Assembly: GCA_027422505.1 (NCBI GenBank)
Contig: JAPQWV010000479.1
Span: forward strand, 1-64,000
DNA length: 64,000 bases
Direction: 5' to 3'
Origin: Craterostigma plantagineum
Lineage: Eukaryota > Streptophyta > Magnoliopsida > Lamiales > Linderniaceae
Below the pieces are notes generated by a model. It ran no database searches. It was not told the origin of the DNA and worked only from the letters and a program-made list of their open reading frames with translations. A program made the position numbers and the translations under genes. Positions 54,768 to 64,000 of this stretch are shown here, piece by piece. Every line of letters begins with the position of its first letter. Positions within the stretch are counted from its first letter, which is position 1.

Positions 54768-55509
54768 AAATTCCCCACACTTAAGCGTTTGCTTGCCCTC
54801 AAGCAAATAAATAAAAATGACATATAAAAGGATAAAATCATGCAACATATCAATCAAGAACGAAATCATGTAGGAGAAAATGCACATAAAATCGGAAAGC
54901 ATATTTGAAATCAACGACTAACTACACGATTTTCTTTAGCAATACCGTCAAAATCCGCACCTCACAGATATTCACTCAAATCACTCAGTGTATGGTAAGA
55001 TGTCGGTGATATCTCTCGGGCATGCACTAATCTAATCCCTACCATAAGCTTGCAAGTAATTCGTAAATCTACTACTTCCAATGATCAAGTGTGAATCGGA
55101 AGGTCTTTTACCGGGTTATAGAATAGCTCAAATATATCAAATATGCAAGGAATGAGCGTCAAAGGATATGAGTTGCAGTCACATCGGGATCATGCCATTG
55201 TCTTGAACGCGCCAAAAGTCCGCCTTGAGAGTGAGAGATTATCAGAGGAAGGGTACTTAGCGCTCTCTCTTTTTTTTTTTTTTCGACGGCGTTAAGCTCC
55301 CCTTCTCTCGGCCTCTTTGCAAGTGAGAGATTATCAGTGGGGGAGTTTTTAACTTTTTTCTTTTTTTTTTTTTAACTAAAGGCTTCGTTCGGGACGCGCC
55401 TTTCGACTTTGGCATTCAACCTTCATTTCCACATTAATTCAGGTAAGATGATCTCTGGAGGCTTATTTAGGTCAGCGGCTTATAATTCCAGGTATCACGA
55501 ATAAAAGGC

Positions 55510-56962
55510 TGATCGACACGTAGTGAGTGATGAAAGTGCGACAAGTGATAAAATAAAACGTAAACCTAATTACTATCACCAACGTGCGATAGGCAGTGAA
55601 CCCATCGTTTGTAGTGTAGTAAAGTGAGTAAACGAGTATCGAACCCAAGGAATAAATCAAGTACTAGTAATGACCTAATCGACTCGATATTTAGCCTAAA
55701 GAAAATACGCAAATTGTTTGACGACTCAACCTAACAGACCACTCCTAATTCAATCAGAAATTCAAGGACGCGACTAACTGATATGAGAGTTTTCAGATGA
55801 TAAAGACGTGCTCGGGATTCGAATCCCGCTAGGTATTTACGGCTAAGACAATAAAATCGCTCCTAAGTGCTTAAGACTAAATCGCAGTAATTTCCTGCCC
55901 GCTCGCGAGTTTGCTGTCGCCCTAAACGCTCGCGGGAATCTAAAATTCACGAATTACTAACGCGAGGATCGAGTATTTGCTTTCGCCCTATACTCGAATC
56001 CTATCTTCTATGAACGGCCTAAACGTTGTTTAGCTGTCGCCCTAAACGTTTTTCCATGCAATCACTTTAACACATAGACATATTAAAGCAACGAAACATA
56101 TTCATAGAACGATAAATAGTCAATAGCACAAAGTCACGATAATATATGTCTTAACTACGAATTATCCTAGCGTTCATCTAATCCCAAACACAACGGGATT
56201 TAGCTACTCATAATAAAGGGAAAAACTACGAAAGAATTGAAAGATAAAGCCGAAGAACTCATGATCTTTCCTACTGATGAATCTGGGGTGATCTCGGGGA
56301 AAAATCTTCGTTCTTCGTTAATTCGGCGTGGATTCTTCGTTGATCCGTCTCTTGCGCTCCGGGACGGGATTTCCTGTTCTTTTCGCCCTAATTTCGTCTC
56401 TGGATGATTGGGAATTGATCTCTGGTGAGTTGTGTCGTTTCTGGGTCGAATTTGGGCTTTTTATACTGATTCCCGAGTCGGTCACGGCCTGGGACATGGG
56501 TCGTCACGGCCGTGACCAACATCGCTCGATTTCGTCGCTCTCTGCCCTTGGTCACGGCCACGTGCATCGTACGTCACGGATGTGACCACCATCAGCGCCC
56601 CACTCTGCCTTCGGTCACGGCCACGTGCATAGCACGTCACGGCCGTGACCATCGCCAGCGCTCCTCTCTGCCCCAGGTCACGACCACGTGCATTGCACGT
56701 CACGGCCGTGACCTTCATGAGTCTCGCACGCTGTCCCTCGTCACGGCCGTGACGCGTAATGCGTCTGGCCGTGACCGAGGGCAGTGTTGCCCTTTTCGCG
56801 CCGTTTTGCCTCGTTTTCGCTCCTTTTCGCCCGAAACTCGTCCTAAGCTCCTTCCACAATAAAACAAGTGTACATATATCGAATAAATGCATAATTTAAT
56901 TGCTAAAGCTCTATTATACCCCGAATAAATACTACGATAAACGCATTGAAATGCGTTTATCA
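55510..56962. repeat. Solo LTR of an Athila-related element
   Basis: 1453 bp from TGATCGACACG to GCGTTTATCA, with perfect 5-bp duplication AAGGC (55505-55509 and 56963-56967). No interior or second LTR is present, so it is the product of LTR-LTR recombination. Its wording (GAGTATCGAACCCAAGG, GGGATTTAGCTACTCATA) is related to the 52895-54767 LTR but clearly a different family. Confidence 0.85.
56480..56776. repeat. Five tandem CG-rich palindromes in the solo LTR
   Basis: Imperfect palindromes of about 38 bp start at 56480, 56550, 56613, 56676 and 56740. They have the pattern GGTCACGGCCACGTGCAT then AGCACGTCACGGCCGTGACC, and are spaced 63-70 bp apart. The linkers carry CTCTCTGCC-type words. 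Each unit can form a hairpin and contains CACGTG-like and CACGGCC words. Confidence 0.85.
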
Positions 56963-57666
56963 AAGGCTCAGGCTCAAAGTGGACTAACTACGGGGCAGTC
57001 GCGGTTGGATATTTTGGTTATGGACTGATTCCTAATGCCTTCCTCATTTTCACGCAATCACACATTAAGTAGTTTCAAAACGCAATAAACAAGCAAGTTC
57101 TGAAGAGAAATAAACTAAGCATGATTCTCACAACCAAAGAAATGAGCAAAAAGCTCGTAGGCTCAAAAATCTCACAAAAATCGGGTTATGTGTACGAATC
57201 TCTCAAGTATCGCCAAGTTCATCATGTAAGAAAGAAGTAGACTACGCATATGTATCCTAATTACTCACAAAATTCCAAACATAAAGTCATCCCTTCATGA
57301 TAAGAAACACAATTTTCGAAAAAAACATGTTATGCCAAATTTTCGAAAAAATTTGTACCAAAAATCAAGACATGCATATATATATAACATGTTCGCCTAA
57401 ATTTCACAGAAATTCCCCTCCCCACACTTAAGATTTACGTTGTCCTCAACGTAACAAACACAAGGAAAGAGAATAGAAAGATAAACGAACTTCCCTGAAT
57501 AGTCCGATATGCATGCTTTGTACGACTCCTCCCCACACTTGAGATTTTGAATTCCCTGCGATCGTTGAAAAACAAAATCATAAAAACTAGAAATGCGCAT
57601 ATAAATAAAGTAAAAACATAGGATAGGCTTGGGGTGCCTCCCAAGTAGCGCTTTCTTTAATGTCTT

Positions 57667-60600
57667 TTAGCTAGACATAGTTTGGTGATGCCGGGTAGTA
57701 TCGAGGAGGTGGATGGTTTCTTTTTCGAGCGCCTCGATGGTACCGCCATAGTAATGCTTGAGTCGGTGCCCATTCACCTTGAAGGTCCCCTTCTCCGGAT
57801 GTGTGATCTCAACAGTTCCGTACGGGAATACTCGCGTCACCGTGAATGGTCCCGACCATCTCGATTTCAGTTTGCCGGGAAACAACCGTAGGCGCGAGTT
57901 GTAAAGCAAGACCTGGTCGCCTTCTTGGAATTCCCGTTTCATTATTTTACGATCATGATACAGCTTCGTACGCTCCTTGTAGATGCGAGTATTTTCGTAC
58001 GCCATCTGCCTCCATTCGTCGAGCTCGTTGATCTGTAAGTTTCGCTTTTCACCTGCAGGATTCAAATCAAAATTTAGTTTTTTTAGCGCCCAATACGCCT
58101 TGTGTTCAAGCTCGACGGGTAAATGACAAGATTTCCCGTAAACAAGTCTATAGGGCGTAGATCCGATAGGCGTCTTATATGCTGTTCGGTACGCCCATAA
58201 AGCATCGTTTAGCTTGTTCGGCCAATCCCGCCTATGGTGTTCCACGGTCTTCTCTAGTATCCGCTTCAGCAACCTGTTCACGACCTCCACTTGGCCGCTA
58301 GCTTGAGGATGGTATGCAGTGGTAACACTATGTTTAACGCCGTATTCTCAAGCGTCTTTGCAAATTGGGTGTTACAGAAGTGCGTACCTTTATCGCTAAT
58401 AATGCAACGAGGTGAACCAAATCGTGAAAATAAAGATTTTAAAAATTGAACGACTACCCTAGAATCATTAGTAGGTAGCGCTTGCGCTTCTACCCATTTT
58501 GATACATAATCAACAGCTACTAGGATATATCGATTTTTAAAAGATGTCGGAAACGGACGCATAAAATTAATGCCCCATACATCAAATATTTCACAAACGA
58601 GTATAAAATTCTGAGGCATTTCATTGCGCTTAGAGATATTACCTATTCGTTGGCACTTATCGCACATTTCTACATACCTTTGCGCATCCTTGAAAATTGT
58701 GGGCCAGTAGAATCCACATTCTAGTACCTTTTGTGTGGTTCGATTGCCTCCGTAATGGCCTCCGCACGGTCCCGTGTGGCAATGCCCCAAGATATCGATT
58801 GTTTCGGGGAAGGTTACGCATCGCCTGATTATATTATCCGCACAAATCCTAAATAGATAAGGATCATCCCAAAAGTAATACTTCAAGTCCGAGAAGAATT
58901 TCTTCCTCTGGTGACTCGTGTATCCCCTTGGTAAGATCCTCGCTACAAGATAGTTAGCAATATCGGCATACCATGGACGTTCATCAGGTACCTCATGTAT
59001 AGCGTAAAGATGTTCGTCGGGAAAGTAGTCTCGGATCGTCTCATCTTTTGTAACATCGCTGGATGTCTCTTCCAGTCTCGACAAGTGGTCTGCGGCAAGA
59101 TTCTCCGTTCCTTTTTGGTCGCGAAACTCTACGTCGAACTCTTGGAGTAGTAGGATCCATCGGATCAGCCTTGGCTTTGCACCCGGCTTCGCAAAGAGAT
59201 GCTTAATGGCTGAATGATCTGTGTAGATGATGACCTTCGATAGGATAAGATATTGACCGAACTTGTCGATTGCACACACGACTGCAAGCAATTCCTTCTC
59301 GGTGGTAGTATAATTCGATTGCGCCTCATTTAGAGTCTTGCTTGCGTAGTGTATCGGTTGGAAATATTTTTCTCGTCGCTGCCCCAAAACTGCACCTACT
59401 GCAAAATCACTGGCATCGCACATTAGTTCGAAGGGTAGCCTCCCATCCGGGGGTACCATGACAGGAGCATTAATAAGCTTATCCTTAAGTAGAGTAAAAG
59501 CATTCATACAATCGGTCGTAAACTCATAAGGTACATCTTTTTCTAGCAAGCGAGTTAAAGGTCTAGCAATTTTAGAAAAATCTTTAATAAATCTACGATA
59601 AAAACCAACATGTCCTAAGAAACTTCTAATTGCTTTTACCGACGAGGGTGGAGGTAATCGTTCAATAGTTTCTATTTTTGCTCTATCTACCTCGATTCCT
59701 CTAGCCGATATCTTGTGACCTAAAACGATACCTTCTCTAACCATAAAATGACATTTTTCCCAGTTTAGCACAAGGTTCGTTTCCTCGCATCTTTCAAGTA
59801 CCGCCTTAAGATTGGAAAGACATACTTCAAATGAGTTACCGAAAATCGAGAAGTCATCCATGAATACCTCCATTCCTTTACCGATTAATTTGTCGAAAAT
59901 GGCCATCATGCACCGTTGGAAGGTAGCCGGAGCATTGCACAGTCCAAAAGGCATCCTCCGATATGCAAAGGTTCCGAATGGGCACGTAAAAGTCGTTTTC
60001 TCTTGATCTTCTGGTGCGATTGGAATCTGCAAATAACCTGAAAGACCATCAAGAAAACAATAAAATTCATGACCAGATAAACGCTCAAGCATTTGATCAA
60101 TGAATGGTAAAGGAAAGTGATCTTTTCGCGTTGCATCGTTTAATTTCCGGTAATCAATGCACACTCGCCACCCTGTAACGGTCCTCATTGGAATGAGTTC
60201 GTTTTTTCGTTGGTTACCACCGTCATTCCTCCCTTCTTCGGCACTACTTGGACTGGGCTTACCCATGCACTGTCTGAGATCGGGTATATGACTCCCGCAT
60301 CAAGTAGCTTTATTACCTCAGCTTTTACTACCTCCTTCATGTTCGGGTTTAGACGCCTTTGATGTTGCACCACAGGCTTGAACTCGTCTTCCATTAGGAT
60401 CCTATGCATGCAGAAGGTCGGGCTGATTCCTCGAATATCGGATATCCTCCATGCGAGCGCCTTCTTATGCTCCCGTAACAGGTCTAGGAGCATGATTTTC
60501 TGTTCCTTCTCCAAATTTGATGCTATAATTACGGGGAGCTTCGAGTTTTCCTCGAGAAACGCATACTCCAAGTGATCGGGCAGTTGCTTGAGTTCAAGGG

Positions 60601-61274
60601 TTGGTGGCTCCTCTATCGAACATTTTTCTTTTTCCTCTTCTTTGTTCGGGTGCACTTCGACGTTAGGTTCCGCCTCGTCTTCGTTTGCGTCTATTTGGTC
60701 AACCTCAAAAGATCGTTCATGCATTGGCTCTTCAGTCTCTGCTAATCCTGACATCGAAGCAAACGTTTCTGGTTGTGATAGTCCCTGCAATGATAAAAAG
60801 TCGTTGCATGCATCAATGTAAAAACATTTATCGTCTAATTTCTCGGAATTTTTCATGGATTAGGTCATATCGAATGTGACTTTTTCGCCGTCTATAGTTA
60901 GCGTCAATGTTCCGTTACGAACATCGACCATGGTTCCTCCAGTAGCGAGAAATGGCCTACCCAATATTAGATGAATATTTTCATCCTCCTCCATATCATG
61001 AATAACAAAGTCTGCAGGAATTATAAATTTATCGACTTTAACCAGCACATCTTCTATGATACCCCTAGGATACTTAACAGATCTATCCGCTAATTGTAAA
61101 CTCATCCTAGTGGATTTGGGCTCTCCTAAACCAAGTCGTTTAAACATAGAATAAGGCTTCAAATTAATGCTAGCTCCTAAATCAGCCAATGCCTTACTTA
61201 CGACTAAATCGCCTATTAAACATGGTATAGTAAAACTCCCTGGATCCTTAAGCTTTTTCGGTAGCTTGTTCTGT
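57667..61274 (-). pseudogene. pol: Athila copy B pol (PR-RT-RNase H-IN), broken
   Basis: Protease LADLGASINLKPYSMFKRL (about 61200), with a TAA at 60860-60862 where copy A has Glu. RT has [37 protein letters not shown] and the FMDDFSIFG active site (about 59850). RNase H has [15 protein letters not shown] and [15 protein letters not shown] has [13 protein letters not shown] ... CDKCQRIG, then [10 protein letters not shown] and [21 protein letters not shown] frameshift in a T-run near 60205 and another near 58345 interrupt it. The N-terminal protease side is cut at 61274 by the Tekay-like [12 protein letters not shown] is the usual Athila form of the RT site. Confidence 0.9.
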
Positions 61275-62039
61275 TGTAGCACCCGGGTCCTCGTAAGTAT
61301 TAGGGCCAATAAATTTGCACAAATGTTGACCACGATTATGCGCTTTTCATGCATTAATTTCGCGATTCTGTGACTTACGTGAAGTTTCGTGTGGTAAATT
61401 ACGTGCTTAGGTGATCTTACGAAATTTGGTACAGTTAAATTGTACCAACCGATCCTTAATTTATTTAGGAATTTTCAAAAAAAAAAATAGGCAAAAGGAA
61501 TTTGGGTCATGAATAAAGCTTGGACTAGATGTAAGAATTTGGCCCAACTCATTTAGGGATATTTTCGTCAATTGAGTCCCATCATCATCCCTTAAATGAA
61601 TAAAATGTAGTCTAAAATTCATTTGAAGTCCACAAACCCAGTGTAAGAAAGTAACGAGACTTGGGACAAGAAAGAAAGAAGGAGAAGCCGAGATACCAAG
61701 CTAACAAACTGGGACTAGGTATGTTCTTTAAACCATGGCATTTACGTTTTCTTAAAGATTAGAGCTGTGCGACTTTAAATGCGGGGTTTCGGTAAGGTTT
61801 TGAGCCTAAGGTACGAATTTAAGAACTGAGAGATGCCCTAACCTTAATCCTTGCGTTTTTAGTCCTATAACAACATGTTTTAGGGAATTTAAGCACGAAA
61901 ATATAAGATAAGGTTGGCGTTATTGTTTAACTCGATTTTAGGGTTCCTGCAGTTCCAATCGGCCTTCATAATGTTCTTGGAGAAAATGACTTTTTAATCT
62001 TTTAAAGTGGTACTTTACGAACTGAAAAGTGTTAGTGGA

Positions 62040-62630
62040 GTATTTTGCGAATTGAGGAGGTAGCGGGATGTTTGCGAACCCATGCAAACCCCACTTCGCG
62101 GCTTCGAGACGTTCATGAGCCGCGCCCGTTTTGCGAACTCGGCAGTTTCGCGAGGCCAAGCACACTTTGCGAATCCATGGAGGATTGCGGGCTGGAGAAT
62201 TGCGAAGCCACTTCGCGGGCCCAACGAGATTTGCGAATCCATGCAAGGGATAAAGGAAATGAAGACTTTGCGGGTCCGGCGAAGTTGGCGAACTCGGCCA
62301 CTTTGCGAATTCCATGCAACGAACGGTTGGCGAATCGAGCCACTTCGCGGGTCCGACCTTTTGCGAACCCACTTTGTGAACTCGAGCTTTGCGAGTTCAA
62401 GTCACTTCGCGGGTTGAGAAGTTTGCGAACCCACTTTGCCGACCCAAACCATGTCGCGGGCCATGCTCCTTTTGCGGCCTCCATACTTTGCGAACCCCAT
62501 GAGGTTTGCGAATGGAGGTTCACGGGTCCAATTCATTTCGCGGGTCCAAGGTTTTGCGAGTCCACACAAGTCGCGAACCCACATTGCGAACTCACCAACT
62601 TTGCGGGTCCTAGTTGGCGAATTGAGTTTA
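62040..62630 (+). repeat. GC-rich TTTGCGAACC / TTCGCGGGTCC array in the LTR
   Basis: About 35 occurrences of GCGAA or CGCGG words spaced 15-25 bp apart over 590 bp, much richer in GC than its flanks. Long frames through it on both strands (for example 62045-62707) are repeat artefacts. It occupies the same relative part of the LTR as the AATGTCGA-type array of the first Tekay-like element. Confidence 0.8.
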
Positions 62631-63404
62631 TAAAAAAAAAAAACTATCGCCTTTTAGGAAAAATATTTTCGCACCATTTAATAAGAAAAATATTCCGATT
62701 CCAATGAGCATAGGCTCTTTCAACGCCCGATCATAATTTGCCTATCGGTGTCCTTAGGGCCAATTTTCGGTATAGGTAGACGTTGCAATCGATAGAATTT
62801 TGGTACGAAAATTTAGGTAGTCAACTGATATAATTTATAGACTGACTTTATAGCCTTGGCAGGTTTAAAGGATGAAATTTTAGGAATTTCACTAGACCGG
62901 CTAGCAAATAGTTTGAAGTCGAAAATTAGGTTCATGACTTAAAATAATTCGAGTACTTAGCTAGCTTAATTAATTAATAGCTTACTGATACGAATGTTTT
63001 GGTGCCTAAGGTCGGGACTTAGGAAATTCGCCAGGGCAGGTAGCAGTTAGTCTACGGACGCCAGGTAAGTGGAAATCCAACTACGACACATAACATATGT
63101 GTATGTGCCTAATTTATGTGACTATGTGATGATGTGTTTACGTGCTTATGTGAACTTGTATGATATGGTTTCATGCTTTCGGTAAGCATTATGACGATGA
63201 TGCATTTGCATATGCACGAGCATGCACGACACGTTGGGGAAATGAGATGATGAGTGCGCACATATATGTCGCAAATAGCTAAAAGCGAATGCCGAAGTGG
63301 GCAATGAGGATATTATTTGTTAAGATAAGTGGCGGCTTCCGGGGCACCGAGACGGCGTTGATGCGCCGTCATGCGTCGCCAGTTTACGAACGACGTTGAT
63401 GCGT

Positions 63405-63550
63405 CGGGGGATACCATGGTTGGGTTGACGCCCTCATGGTCGGGTTGATGCCCTTATATCCCTGATTAGCGTGGTTGGGTCGATGCCCTCATGCTTTAGT
63501 ATGGTTGGGTTGATGCCCTCATACTTTGGGCTGATGCCCGTGGTTGGATA
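63405..63550 (+). repeat. Tandem GGTTGGGTTGATGCCCTCAT repeats
   Basis: The word GGTTGGGTTGATGCCCTCA and variants occur about six times between 63415 and 63550, with spacers of 5-20 bp. It lies near the 3' part of the LTR. Confidence 0.75.
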
Positions 63551-64000
63551 GAGCTCTTTACGGTGTACGCCTGGGTAAAAGTCTGCCAAGGGCCCTAAGA
63601 TAAAAGATATGAGATTAAGTTTGATCCATACGACGTAAGATGCATCGGCGTGGATTGCCTTTGCGGGCTTTTATCACGTGCACATCATGCATGATTTCTA
63701 CTTACTGAGCATATCGCTCATCCCTTACGTTATGTGTTGTAGGGGCGAGCGACCACGGTACGTGATCGCTTAGATGGCAAGGCCAATCTTTTGGAGCTTC
63801 CCGCTGCTTTTGGGGTGGACGTGTGCGTATGGATGACGACCTGTGAGGCCGGGCGCATAGGAGCCTTTTGCTGTGCCGACACACCTTCGTCCTCGTAGTT
63901 AGATCATGTCTGGAACTTAGGGTTCGACATGTATTCTTTTGACTTGTACAGAACATCATTCCATTATGTAAATGGAAAAAGAAAAATTTTATTCGCATTT

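Larger units (their letters stand above)
54768..57666 (-). other. Athila copy B 3' untranslated region, interrupted by a solo LTR
   Basis: Between the integrase end (57667) and the LTR (54767). It contains CCCCACACTTAAG/CCCCACACTTGAG words (54775, 57421, 57533) of the Athila tail, T-runs (55270, 55360) and the solo LTR at 55510-56962. Athila elements sometimes have an env-like frame in this interval; none is recognisable here. Confidence 0.6.
49598..61274 (-). mobile_element. Tandem of two partial Athila gypsy copies sharing one LTR
   Basis: On the minus strand, right to left: copy B (PR, RT, RNase H, IN, 3' untranslated region; 61274-54768), a complete LTR (54767-52895), copy A (primer site, leader, gag, PR; 52888-49707) and a truncated LTR (49694-49598). 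Copies A and B overlap in the protease region (49707-50629 and 60361-61272) with roughly a dozen differences by eye. LTR-interior-LTR-interior order suggests unequal recombination between elements, followed by a large deletion in copy A. The 5' LTR of copy B is outside the window. Confidence 0.85.
61275..64000 (+). repeat. LTR of a second Tekay-like gypsy element, runs off the window
   Basis: Begins TGTAGCACCCGGGTCCTCG inside the Athila protease, after TCTGT (61270-61274). The start, and later words such as CCAGGTAAGTGGAAATCC (about 63060), TTACTGAGCATATCGCTCATCCC (about 63703) and GACGACCTGTGAGGCCGGGCGC (about 63835), match in order the reverse complement of the Tekay LTR at 572-3762. By that comparison only some tens of bases of the LTR lie beyond 64000. 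It is a different family with clear divergence. It cannot be told whether it is a 5' LTR or a solo LTR. No gene is present. Confidence 0.75.

Noticed and set aside
56482..56892. Open frames on both strands with repeated HGRD-type words
   Set aside because: They are translations of the palindrome array in the solo LTR.
62045..62707. 220-codon plus-strand frame and opposing minus-strand frames
   Set aside because: Long frames on both strands come from GC-rich short repeats lacking stops; no protein family seen.

Overview
The window is nuclear DNA of a flowering plant, most likely a dicot. The evidence is GT-AG introns, plant-type Ty1/copia and Ty3/gypsy LTR retrotransposons with tRNA-iMet or tRNA-Asp primer sites, an L1-type ORF1 with a DUF4283 domain, Stowaway-like and other MITEs, Helitron ends, and one host gene of the plant-only HIPP family (heavy-metal-associated isoprenylated plant protein). 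An asterid source is a guess, based only on remembered resemblance of the long copia element to elements of Asteraceae. There are no operons, and no rRNA or tRNA genes were seen. Most of the sequence is transposable elements, several nested, with a few host genes cut by them.

Left to right: 1-381 is the end of a possible PIF/Harbinger element. 572-11603 is a Tekay/Del-type chromodomain gypsy element (minus strand) with 3.2-kb LTRs and target duplication GGGGT. 11609-16372 is mixed intergenic DNA holding an LTR-like block, a MITE and a short Helitron-like unit. 16373-16896 is a near-perfect foldback just upstream of the HIPP gene. The HIPP gene (exons 17042-17071, 17310-17385 and 17484 onward) is cut in its last exon by a minus-strand copia element (18332-25937, duplication AACAC). 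One LTR of that copia element carries an ORF1-only LINE (18584-21160). The lost C-terminal tail of HIPP, with its CaaX box, lies at 25938-26035.

26036-28190 holds a Stowaway MITE and a head-to-tail Helitron junction. 28190-30835 is a decayed SIRE-type copia 5' part. A minus-strand DUF1985 gene follows: its first exon is at 47673-47693 and its second at 31312-32674. A 686-bp MITE sits inside the second exon and a 14.4-kb copia element (32693-47118, duplication ATATC, LTRs identical by eye) sits inside the intron. This copia element has a very long gag, a pol, a third ORF downstream of pol, and two arrays of CG-containing short motifs. A Ulp1/C48-like protease pseudogene follows at 48180-49560.

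49598-61274 is a tandem of two partial Athila gypsy copies on the minus strand sharing one LTR (52895-54767); a solo LTR with a palindrome array (55510-56962) lies inside it. From 61275 to the right edge is the LTR of another Tekay-like element on the plus strand.

The window shows layered insertion rather than a working pathway. The only recognisable host functions are the truncated HIPP (metal-binding HMA domain, normally membrane-anchored by a prenyl group) and the DUF1985/Ulp1 gene pieces. No retroelement coding region here is intact, yet the LTR comparisons indicate that some insertions are recent.
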